Part shown: piece after piece, positions 10,569 through 19,807 of the stretch | Numbering within the stretch: position 1 is the stretch's first letter | Layout of the letters: every line of letters starts with the position of its first letter | Origin: Cylindrobasidium torrendii FP15055 ss-10 | Taxonomy: Eukaryota > Basidiomycota > Agaricomycetes > Agaricales > Physalacriaceae | Length of the DNA stretch: 31,584 nucleotides | Assembly (NCBI GenBank): GCA_000934385.1 | Contig: KN880699.1 | Location: 1-31,584, forward strand | Direction of reading: 5' to 3' | Program-made: the position numbers and the translations under genes | Notes under the pieces: generated by a model | Told to the model about the DNA's origin: nothing | Seen by the model: the letters and a program-made list of their open reading frames with translations, nothing else | Databases searched by the model: none

Positions 10569-11534
10569 TCACACCATGGCTTTGCCGTCCGCAGCTGGTG
10601 GGGTCGTCGCGGGCAGACGCTCACCGAGAGCCTCTGAGATACCCTTCTTGTTTAACAATGCTGCGTACTTGGGCTGAACGAACATCGCTCTGCATACTGA
10701 TCAGTACAGGCCGCGCACCGAACGAATGAGGACGCACTTCGCTTGAACAAGCACTTTCCCATTCACATCCTCCACAGTTCCAGATACCCATGCCTTCCTG
10801 CCCTTCAACTCGTCGAGCTTGGTCTTGATGACTATGAACTGGTCCGCTTTCGTTGGCGCACGATAGCTGATTTCTAGAGTGGCCGTGACTCCGACTTTCT
10901 CTGGTAGGTTGACAAGTGCCTGTGCCAAGACCGGGTAAGGTGCACATCATAACCGGCTCTACAAGATAACACGCACCTCCCGTCCAAGACTTTCGTCGAG
11001 CAAGGTGGCTAGAAGGCCACCGTGTATGATGCCTTCATGACCACATAGGCCTCGGCCAACATGGACAATGATCCATGCCTCGGTCTCGTCGTTTTTCGAG
11101 CGAACAAGCGGTGATATTGCGAGCTTGCTGGGCCCCTTGAGTGCACCACCAGTAAAATGATTTGCTCGTCGTTCGGGAGCCGTGTTCGCATATGGCCGCG
11201 TCTCGTACCATTCGTTTGCATCTGGCGCTTCTCGTACGGCCTGTAGTAGAGGCAGACTCTGTAGGGCCGCCTCCAGATTCTGGGTATGTTCTATGGCTTC
11301 AGGAGAGTTGTGGTCCGCTATTGGGGGTGGCGCAGAGATGGGGTATAATAATCGGAGTTCTTCAGGAGGGTAAAGGGCGCCAACAGTATACAGGCCAAGG
11401 CCTGCTAACCCTCCAGCCATGATCCGTGAACGAGGTGCTTTGGTGTGTTGATGAGCATGTCGGCTCATATTGCGCACGCCTGTGCGTGGAGAGAGCTTTT
11501 TAGCAAGGCCTGCTCGCAAAATGCTGGAGAACAT
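10569..11534 (-). CDS. Hotdog-fold thioesterase family protein, probably mitochondrial
   Basis: Exons: 11534-10977, 10919-10738, 10689-10569 (861 nt, 286 aa). The first ~35 residues (MFSSILRAGLAKKLSPRTGV onward) are basic and hydroxylated with no acidic residues, like a mitochondrial presequence. A short hydrophobic segment follows at about 39-55. The second half is a PaaI/4HBT-type hotdog domain: GHEGIIHGGLLATLLDE at about 165-181 with the family's HGG turn and acidic residue, then VTATLEISYRAPTKADQF and AKAMFVQPKY. Such enzymes hydrolyse acyl-CoA thioesters; the acyl chain is not deducible. Splicing replaces frame-breaking ends with the expected strands. In-frame ATGs upstream, for example at 11645, could extend the N-terminus, but the extension is Arg-rich and unlike a coding start. 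Confidence 0.87.
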
Positions 11535-12905
11535 GACGGTTGGAAGAAGAGATGCGAATGCGGTCACCGCTGATCCGTTCCGAACTCGGAGCGGATCCCC
11601 ACGCGGTCGTGATCGGCGTCCCTTATGAACTCTCACGACGCCCATCAACGACAAATGGACTCTGTCACAGTCAAAAGCGGTCGATTCCTAGTGATATACG
11701 ACTTCAAATCTGTACTATCTCCAACTCCGCGGGCTCCCAGAGTGTAGGAAGTTGAACTTATTGTTGCTGCTCTCACTGCGCCTTTAAGAATCAGTCTTAC
11801 AACTCGAAAGCACTCTCGAGCGCTTCGCAGCATAAATCCAAGCAAGCGTAGAAATTACCTGTTATTTCCTCTAAATCTTGACCCGGACCTCCTGGCTATA
11901 AGTGGAATATTGGTAGGTGTCCGTGGCAAGTGAGGAACTGCGAAAATTACTGATGAAGTTTAGTACCGGGAAGATATCAGTCCAAATCGCTCTCTCCTTG
12001 TAACTATCCCCGATTTCCGTCGTTGTGGTCAAGCTAGTAGCCCAATGGAGGATACCTCCGCGGTTCGGCAGTGACCCAAATACAAAGACGCGTTCTACCC
12101 GGCATGATCCTGGAACGGAGGTACTTGCCTAGCTCCCTCTTTGTCCCACAGTCTATATACGGCCCAAAGTGAATCCCAATATAGTCTTCTCAATGAGAAC
12201 TCATTTCAGCTCCAAGTCCCCAATCATGTATCTCTTACTAACTACCTTCATCAGCAGTGCGATTATTGGCAAGACTACAATGAAAGCTTACTATGGACGA
12301 CGTTATCATAAATTCCAGAAGATTTAGGAAGATATCCATCAAGGTGGGCGGCGTACACGGGGTAACTATGCGTCATAGAATGAGATGAGGACGTCGTCGT
12401 GCGGCTGCCTTGTAGTGGCAATCGGCGCTTGTGGATGCTCCGGATACCGCCTCAACTTCGTCTCTGCAGCGAAGGCCGCTGTGTTGAGACGTGACGATGG
12501 TGCCAGGATGATGCTCAAACCCTGAGTTAACTGTACAACGACGGCTTACTACTCAGGATCGACCGAGGAAACGTGACGTCCAACCCAACCGTCTGCATAA
12601 GCAGTGGTATGATTCGGACTCCGTCCGTGGTGCGCGCTCGGCAGCTAAAGCAGCGTCTGCGGAATAACCTGGATGCTCCCATTAGGGCAGTGTTGTGTGC
12701 TTGCGTCTGCTAACAAATCGGGCTAGTAAAATGAGGAGTGACTCTCTTGCGCTTACTACGCTACCGTGAGATGTCGGAGAATTTGCGTAGTGAGTCGGTG
12801 CTGCGCCATGGCTCCCACGCCTATAAAAGCCACAGTACGTCGGTGTACCCCGTATACAGATCTTCTCATATTTCCCCCGCTATTTCTGCGGTCCCGCTGA
12901 TTACT
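11535..12905. other. 1.37-kb non-coding divergent region
   Basis: This is the longest gap in the window, between the thioesterase (-) and Zn2Cys6 (+) start codons. No frame shows a recognisable protein. It contains a small GGAGG/CCTCC inverted repeat near 12047-12057 and scattered CGG/CCG triplets, which are half-site-like for Zn2Cys6 factors but common by chance. Near the right end is the TATA box at 12822. I see no transposon ends, tRNA or CRISPR-like repeat. Confidence 0.5.
12822..12828 (+). promoter_or_regulatory. TATA box of the Zn2Cys6 gene
   Basis: TATAAAA, 78 bp upstream of the ATG at 12906. Confidence 0.6.
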
Positions 12906-14861
12906 ATGTCGCGCGTAAACTACGAAGACTTGACTCCAATTTTGGATCGTGGACAAGCATGCATACATTGCAGACGCAAGAAGATGGTGAGCATTTCATG
13001 TAGATTATATGATTGTGCAAGGGCTCAAAAAGTATTTTTTCGCAGCGCTGCGACGGCGCACATCCAGTTTGTGGGCCATGCAGTCGTACTACTCGCCCAA
13101 CCGATTGTGAATATACCGATAAACAAGGTCGAACGCGCGCGGAAATTCTCGAGGAAAACATTGCGCGTGTTGAGGCGCGTATATTCGAGCTCGAGCACCC
13201 CAATGCATACTCCCACGACCCCATCTATCTACACAATCCATATCAGCAGCAGCCTCCGCCCGCAACCTTTGGTACGCATCGCCCTTTTATGGCCATGGCT
13301 GTACGCCATACCATTTTTGGGAATGCGATAGACTGACGTTAACCAAAAACAGACACGGGAAAAGATCCGACACCTGAGCTCAAGATATACCTGTGCGTCT
13401 CATCTCCTACCTACGATGCCTATACGGCCAGTCTGACGGGTGTTTCATAGAGTGGACCGCGTCCTGCAGTACACCAGTGAGACGTCGTTCTTCCTCAATC
13501 CGAAGCGCTTTCGGGCATCGTTCGTCGGGCATGGTAAGAAGGCTCCGATCCCGGCGCTTGTATCCGCAGTCTATCTGTGGGGTGCTCATCTCTCTGGTGA
13601 CGCCACCCTTCGCGCTCGGCGAGAAGAATTTCTGGCGCAAGCCGTTGCAAAAGTAGCAACATCTCTGTCCAGCTCACATCCTAATCGAGTGCTTCAAACT
13701 CTGCAAACAGAACTGCTGCTAGCTACGTATTTCTACGGCGCCGGTCGTTGCGTGGAAGGGAAGTACCACCTGTCGACTGGCGCGAGCATAGCGATTGCGG
13801 CTGGCTTGAAGAAGGTTCGCAGTGCCTCGGTAGGAAGTCGACCGATGACCGGACTGGACAAGGCGGAGGACGCTATCAATGAAGGAGAGCAAATCGACGC
13901 TTTCTGGACTACTCTTGCGTTGGACCAAATGTGGACCGTTGCGCTCGCCGCACCGACGAATTTCATCTGCTTGGCAGATCGCACAACAGTAGTGGACGAG
14001 ACATTTGATACTCCGTGTCCTTTAGAGACTGAGCAATACGAGAAGGCGAGTCACTTAAGCCCTACCAAGGGAAGACCGTGTATTTACTCTTTCCAGGGAG
14101 GTTATCCTCGCGATCTCGTCAGCCGCAGGACCGTCTTGACCTTCCTTGACGGACAGCCAGCCGGCGTTGGAGGTTCGGCGGAATACTCCAGCAAGTCTGT
14201 CGTATGCAAAGCAGCAATGCTATGGTTCCAAGCCAGCGTGCTTATAGGATCTTGGCGTCCAGGTAAGCCTTTCGTTTCTCTCTTGAATACACGATCTCGT
14301 CCAACCACAACACCCAGATATGTCTCCTTCAGAAACCCAATCTTTCTCCGCACGTTTCGCAACGCTCAATGCAAATATTGAGCAACTGCGCCTACATCTC
14401 GTCGCGCCTGCGCAGCTTCGGTCTGCCCCGCGCTCTGCGTTTGTGGCACACAACCTCGTGTGCGCAGCTTTCCTACAGCTACACGGCATGTTCGGTAGCC
14501 GGGAAGAGAATACACAATCACGGCAGACGATACTCAACGCGGCGCGCCACACATTCCAGCTTTTGGTCAATCTGAATGTATCCGCTATGACCAAGTACGT
14601 CAACCCAATCATCGGGGTAAGCTCCTGTCCTGATGCGCAACTCAACGACTGAACTGAATATCATTGTAGACAGTTTGGATGAGTGCAAGCCAAGTTCTAT
14701 TTGAAGAACTCGCCCGGATGAAGGGTCAACGCCCCAAGGGACTGCGCCCCGGAAAGGCAGAATATGAACTTCAGCAGCTCACTGACGCTGCTATCAAAGA
14801 AATGGAGGCTCTCAAGGACGGAAGTACTTTACTCAGTGAGTCTTCTCTAGCGCTTGTATGA
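12906..14861 (+). CDS. Zn2Cys6 fungal transcription factor
   Basis: Exons: 12906-12986, 13046-13271, 13353-13392, 13451-14262, 14318-14616, 14670-14861 (1650 nt, 549 aa). The binuclear zinc cluster has cysteines at 19, 22, 29, 36, 39 and 48; the first intron splits it between CIHCRRKKM and RCDGAHPVCGPC. A short basic/coiled linker follows (about 58-80). The rest is a Fungal_trans-type middle region: FVGHGKKAPIPALVSAVYLWG, LQTELLLATYFYGAGRCVEG and STGASIAIAAGL. The family binds CGG-containing DNA in the nucleus and often controls nearby metabolic genes, but no obvious target cluster is adjacent. The 40-nt third exon is needed to keep frame. The last exon ends near a GTGAGT, so an alternative 3' end is possible. 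Confidence 0.88.
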
Positions 14862-15226
14862 TAGACGCTTATGCTCGAGGGTTAGGTTATCAAGTGAGCA
14901 GAATCCGCGAGGCGTACGCCGCGCCGTTTTGAGGAAGATCCATGTATATGTCTTTTTACGATTTGTTGGAATAGACAACTAACCTTGCGCATTGGGACAA
15001 TTTTTTTATACTTACGCTTGACCGTCGTACTATCACTTCGCCAAGTTAGAGGAATGGAACCAATTTGAGTATGTATATCCATCAAGTAGCTATACTCAAT
15101 TCGAACTACGCTCTCTTCCCCAGTTCTACAACACTCGATCAAAAAGTTCTGTTTAAAGCACAGGATCTACGTGATATAGGATTGAATTAAGTGATGTTGT
15201 ATCAATAAGGAGACCGTCGAAGTAGT
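14862..15226. other. Convergent 3' region
   Basis: 365 bp between the Zn2Cys6 stop (+) and the PPPDE-Trx-PUL stop (-). AT-rich, as expected of two 3' UTRs. Nothing else was recognised. Confidence 0.4.
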
Positions 15227-17429
15227 TTATGGGCAGAGTTTAGACGCTACCTCCGCAACTAGCTTCTTCAGCTCAGCCTTCTTCACACATCCTGTCTCCG
15301 TCGTCTTGCTCTCCAAGATCCCTCTTGCCCCAAGGACCTCCAACAACGGGCCGATCTGGCCTTCGTAGAACGGCGACGCCCGCAGAAGGCATGCAAGCGA
15401 GGCGGTGAGTCGATGCACAACATCCTCATTCGACGTCTCCCGGTTCAGCGCCTCGACAATGGCACTGACAACCTCTGCCTCCCACTCCTCGTCTTCGTAC
15501 TCCGCCGTAGCGCGGCCACCATTCCGGATTTTCTCCACCCTACTCTGCTGCACACTCGCCGATGCGTTGAAGGCAAGACTTGCTGCAGATGTTCGCACAG
15601 ACGCATCGTCGTGCAGGAGGTTCGGAACAAGGAAGTTGGTGAACGCCTGTTTGATGGCTGGTTGTCCAAGGATACGGGATGCTAAGAGGGGCGTAGCAAA
15701 AGCATTTGAAAGGAGACGGATTAGGGTGAGGGTATAATTTCGCGGGGATGTCACTGATGCTTTGGATAAGAATAATGTAAGAGGGTCGTTCGGGTTTTGG
15801 GTGTTCGCGGCGCTCCATTTCGCAACGGCGGCGTCAAGGTAGGCAAGCCTCCACATATCCACGAGAGGGAAGATGGAATCTGGCGGAAGAATATTAATCA
15901 AGACAGTAGTGACAGTCGACCAGGATGCAATTATGACTGGCGTCGCCGAGGTTGGTTTTGCGCTTGTCGGGGCTCTCGACTTGAGGTATGGGAGGATAGT
16001 GTCGTAAAGTGTCGACTTAATTTGTGTTGCTGACTTAGTAGCTGACTCTGGCCATGTCGCTGCGTCGATGAAAGAGACAAGCTTGGTCGAGACAGCGTCA
16101 AGATTCGGGTATTGCGTGAACAATATAGGCTTCAAGGCAACAGCCTCGAATGCAGGCAGCGAGAGGGAAGTGTGGGGGTGCGCTAAATGCGAATTGAGCG
16201 AATGACCCAGCTGAGGTTGAGCAGGACATACGTGGATAAGCTTGGTATATGAGCAAATCAATCTGCGACTTCAACTCGACCTGGTTTGCGCCCTTCATTT
16301 CGGCCACTTTCTTTCCATCGAGGAAGAACATAAAGGTTGGCATGACCCTTACGCCCATTTCAGATGCGAGTTGATTTCCTCCAGGCGCGCTCATGTCTAT
16401 CTTGGTGAAAGCAGCGCCGACACCATTGGTACCAACTTTGACACCCTTCTCGTGCGCCAGGCTCTCGTAGATGGGTGCGATCATTCTGCATGGTCCACAG
16501 GTAATGACGTTGGAGAAATTAGCAACGACAGCCTTGTGGGTGCGTAAGAGGTTTTGGAATGAAGCCGAGTTTGTGCAAGGATGGAGGGGGGCGGCCAGAG
16601 ATTCGGTGGCGGGGAGACCATGTCCATTTGCCTGAGGAGCAGCGGCGCCTTGGGCTTGGTTTGCGACGGCTTGGAGAATAGCGCCAGCGAGGTCGGCGTT
16701 CATTGGCGTAGATGGAGTGGAAGCAGGAGCAGGAGTCCCTGGTGCAGACGGGCGTCTGTACATGGCGTCTATGGTTGGCCGGAGAGATTGCCCAAACGGA
16801 GTCGAAAGGAAATCTGAAGGGAGATCTGCTGATGCATGAGCCAATGTTTACACCCCAACCTGAGATAGTGCACCTGAGATCCAGGCAGGTATAGAGTTTC
16901 CAGTCAGGAATCCGGACACGTCATTTGTGAACGAGTTGCAGTTGAATTCTAGCCGGGATGAGAGGATGAAGGTATGTATGTATGTTGCGCATACCTAGCA
17001 AGTGATACTAAAGGGATGTGTGAGTCTGAACATGTACCGCCGACATGTGCGCGCACCTTGTCTGCTGTGTAATGCTGGCGTAAATCCTCAATGTAGCCAT
17101 CAAAGGTCTCCGAGTCTATGGCAGTCTCTCCGAGGTCGACAACTTGTAGCGGCGCGCCATGCTAGGTTCGAATTAGCATTTATGCTGACAGTACGTGGTG
17201 AGCGTACGTGAGATCTGCCTGGCGCTGTGATGTCTATTCCTTGTCCGTAGAATACTTCTTTCCCAAAGACGACGATGGACGTATGCCTACCAACGCGTCA
17301 GCATATTCTAATGCCCGTTCTCGAAGATTCTCACCAAATGCCGTCTATCTGGCGCCCTGTGAGCTGGCGCGAGAGCTGCTTGGCAAGGCCATTGCTCAAA
17401 TCGTATACGTATAGCTTGACTTTGTTCAT
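15227..17429 (-). CDS. PPPDE peptidase-thioredoxin-PUL domain fusion protein
   Basis: Seven exons: 17429-17335, 17286-17208, 17161-17057, 17007-16995 (13 nt), 16948-16874, 16828-16232, 16182-15227 (1920 nt, 639 aa). The N-terminal ~125 residues are a PPPDE (DeSI-like) cysteine isopeptidase: [20 protein letters not shown], catalytic His in [20 protein letters not shown], catalytic Cys in LLEFNCNSF. This class removes ubiquitin or SUMO. A thioredoxin fold follows (about 205-310) with active site CGPC, preceded by Thr rather than Trp, and the cis-Pro region RVMPTFMFF. The C-terminal ~300 residues are helical and Ala/Leu-rich ([20 protein letters not shown] onward), matching PUL domains, which bind Cdc48/p97 in Ufd3/PLAA. 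The fusion suggests a Cdc48-linked deconjugating enzyme with a redox module. The same three-domain order is, as far as I recall, known in other fungi. Confidence 0.88.
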
Positions 17430-17711
17430 TTGAAGTCTAGAAGATGGTAGCAGGAGGAGAGAAGGACTAGATGGGATCAATATTGCTAACAATGACTTGC
17501 GTCATGGCATGCCGGCTCACGGCATACAGTATCACGATCGTCGGTGGCATTACCACTGAGCTACGAACAATGATAAAGCTGGGCATATTCTCCAGCTTTT
17601 TGCTTTGAGATTCTTCCTACACCTGTCTGATAGATTGGGCAATCAGTCTACGCGTATTCCAACTCTGAAGCCTGTCTAAACACCATCAGCTCAGGTAGTA
17701 ATCATTTCCCC
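17430..17711. promoter_or_regulatory. Bidirectional promoter region (PPPDE fusion / desaturase)
   Basis: 282 bp between divergent start codons. It contains a perfect 6-bp-stem hairpin, ATGCCG-loop-CGGCAT at 17509-17525, and a tRNA D-arm-like stretch on the minus strand at 17564-17543 (GTAGCTCAGTGGTAATGCC). No complete tRNA could be folded around it. Confidence 0.4.
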
Positions 17712-19563
17712 ATGGGGAGCACCGCCGCATGTGCGAAAAGACACGACCCGGAAACGTCGCCTTCCGTTCGCTCTTCGATGGCGACCTTTACCCGCGACGA
17801 GGTCGCGTCCCGTATCTTGTCTGGGGAGCATCTCCTCATCTTCCGCGGCGCAGTTCTCCGCATTCCTCAGTTTTGGCTCGATGCTCATCCTGGTGGTGGG
17901 CTGTCCATCTTGCACTACGTCGGCCGCGATGCTACAGACGAAATACGGGCGTACCATGCGAATTCAATCATTCCAATGGTCGAGAAATACGCTATCGGGA
18001 CGCTCCAGGAGCATTTCTACCCATGGGATCCATTCTTACCCCCTGTCATGGCTGGATGGAACTTTGCAGGAGGAAAATGGACCCGCACAGGCAAACTTGA
18101 CGCTACCCGTACGCTTCTGTATGAGCACACTCCCGCATCTGCGGACGATTCCCCGACTCTCTTGGACCTCACTCCGCCAGACAGCGCATTGGATTTACAA
18201 GAACAAGCACGTTTATCAGAGCGCTGGAAAGAACTCCATTCTCGTATTGAAGATCTGGGCTTATACCAATGTCGCTATATCTCAGGATTTGGCCCAGAAT
18301 TTGTTCGATACAGCATCCTGGCATTCACGTCCTGGTATACGTTCCAACATGGCTGGCTCATGACTTCCGCCGTCTTCCTGGGATTATTTTGGCACCAAGT
18401 CCTGTTCTTTGTGCACGACTTAGGCCATCTTGGAGTGACGGGAAATTGGAACATAGATAGACTGCTAGCTATTCTTGCCGGTGACCTTCTCAATGGCCTT
18501 AGCATTGGCTGGTGGTCCGACGTATGTATCTCTGTCCACACCCTTCTTACGGTAGATGCCAAAGCTGACTTTCGTTCAGAACCATAACATCCACCATCGT
18601 GCGTCTCTCAATGGCATTGACAGACGTTTTTCTTACCTTTCACAGTTGTCACGAACCACCCTATGCAGTACGTTCTTTGAGGTCCGTTCAGCGTCCTCTA
18701 GCTAACATGATATGGTGCCCAGCGATCCTGATATTGAATATCTCCCTTTCTTCGTCATTTCCCCGGCATTCTTCGGGAACTTATACTCGACATATTACAA
18801 ACGCACCATGGATTTCAATGCGTTCGCTAAAGTCATTGTATCCATCCAGCACAAACTCTTCTATGTTGTAATGCTCTTCGCACGCTTCAATCTGTTTGTG
18901 CTGTCCTATGGATCACTTTACAGGCGTGCGTACGATACGAAGCGCGCTCGGGGATATGGATGGGCATGGGGAGCCGAGATCGTGGCATGCACTGCGTATT
19001 GGTGTTGGTTTGGTCGTGTCCTCGTCGCTTGCGGGTCATGGCAGAGGGCTCTGAGCTATCTCTTGGTATGCTTTGCTACTACGAGCCCGCTCCACGTTAC
19101 GGTGAGCAAGTCATCTCTTGTTATGTGCGAGCTAACAAAGACAAAGCTGGTTCTATCCCATTTTGCAATGTCAACGGCCGACCTTGGGCCGAGAGAATCA
19201 TTCGTGCACCGACAAATACGGACGACCACGGATATCTACACACCACCGTCACTTGAGTTCATCCACGGCGGACTGCAGATGCAGGTTGCACATCATCTTT
19301 TCCCCCGCGTCCCTCGTCACAACCTACGGGCTGTTACCAGGATGGTACGGAAGTTTTGTGAGGAGAATGACGGAATTGAATTCCATGAGTATGGATTCTT
19401 CGCCGGAAACAAGGAAGTATATGGGGTGCTCAAAGGGATTGCGGAGATGGTGGAGCATTTCAAAGTATTTGCCAATGTTGCAAACACGGAAGCGATGGAG
19501 GCCGTTCAGAAACAGATCAGGAAGCAGGAGACGAGGATGAACGATCCAGGTCTGGGTCAATGA
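17712..19563 (+). CDS. Cytochrome b5-fused front-end desaturase (sphingolipid delta-8 type)
   Basis: Exons: 17712-18521, 18580-18598 (19 nt), 18646-18667 (22 nt), 18723-19101, 19147-19563 (1647 nt, 548 aa). The N-terminal cytochrome b5 domain has HPGG at 59-62 and a second heme histidine near 82 (AYHANS). The membrane desaturase has three histidine boxes: HDLGH (235-239), HNIHH (272-276, made by joining exons 1 and 2) and QVAHH (456-460). Gln in the third box marks front-end desaturases. The length and HDLGHLGV, VTNHPMHDPDIEYLPFF and HHLFPRVPRHNL are typical of fungal delta-8 sphingolipid desaturases, which act on long-chain bases in ER glucosylceramide synthesis. A delta-6/delta-5 fatty acid role cannot be excluded. 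Hydrophobic segments flank the boxes. A second in-frame ATG at codon 23 could be the start. Confidence 0.87.
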
Positions 19564-19795
19564 ACTTACGATATCCTTTCCCAAAATACCGCAAAAATTT
19601 GTATTTGTGGCAGATGCCTACTACTTCGATAACAATCCAACCTAAAAAACCGCATGGTATGGGGCTTATGGGCTGGGAAACTGTAGGTTGTGTAACGTGA
19701 TCGTGTTGTGATCGCACGACGCCGCCGGCAGTCAGCCTGAGACTGACTCTTGATCGCGAACCACCACTACCCTCGCGGACGCCTCCTCCTCCTCC

Positions 19796-19807
19796 ATGAT
19801 TTCATGA
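19796..19807 (+). promoter_or_regulatory. Three-codon uORF overlapping the REV1 start
   Basis: ATG-ATT-TCA-TGA: a minimal upstream ORF whose stop overlaps the REV1 start codon as ATGA (19804-19807). If the leader covers it, translation of REV1 would need leaky scanning or reinitiation. Confidence 0.5.

Noticed and set aside
17543..17564. tRNA D-arm-like sequence (GTAGCTCAGTGGTAATGCC) on the minus strand.
   Set aside because: It matches an A-box well, but no GGTTCGA-type B-box, T-arm or pairing acceptor stem is found within a tRNA length. At most a relic.
2202..19563. A secondary-metabolite cluster built from the dehydrogenase, flavoprotein, thioesterase, Zn2Cys6 factor and desaturase.
   Set aside because: No PKS, NRPS, terpene cyclase, P450 or transporter is present, and these genes are interleaved with conserved housekeeping genes.
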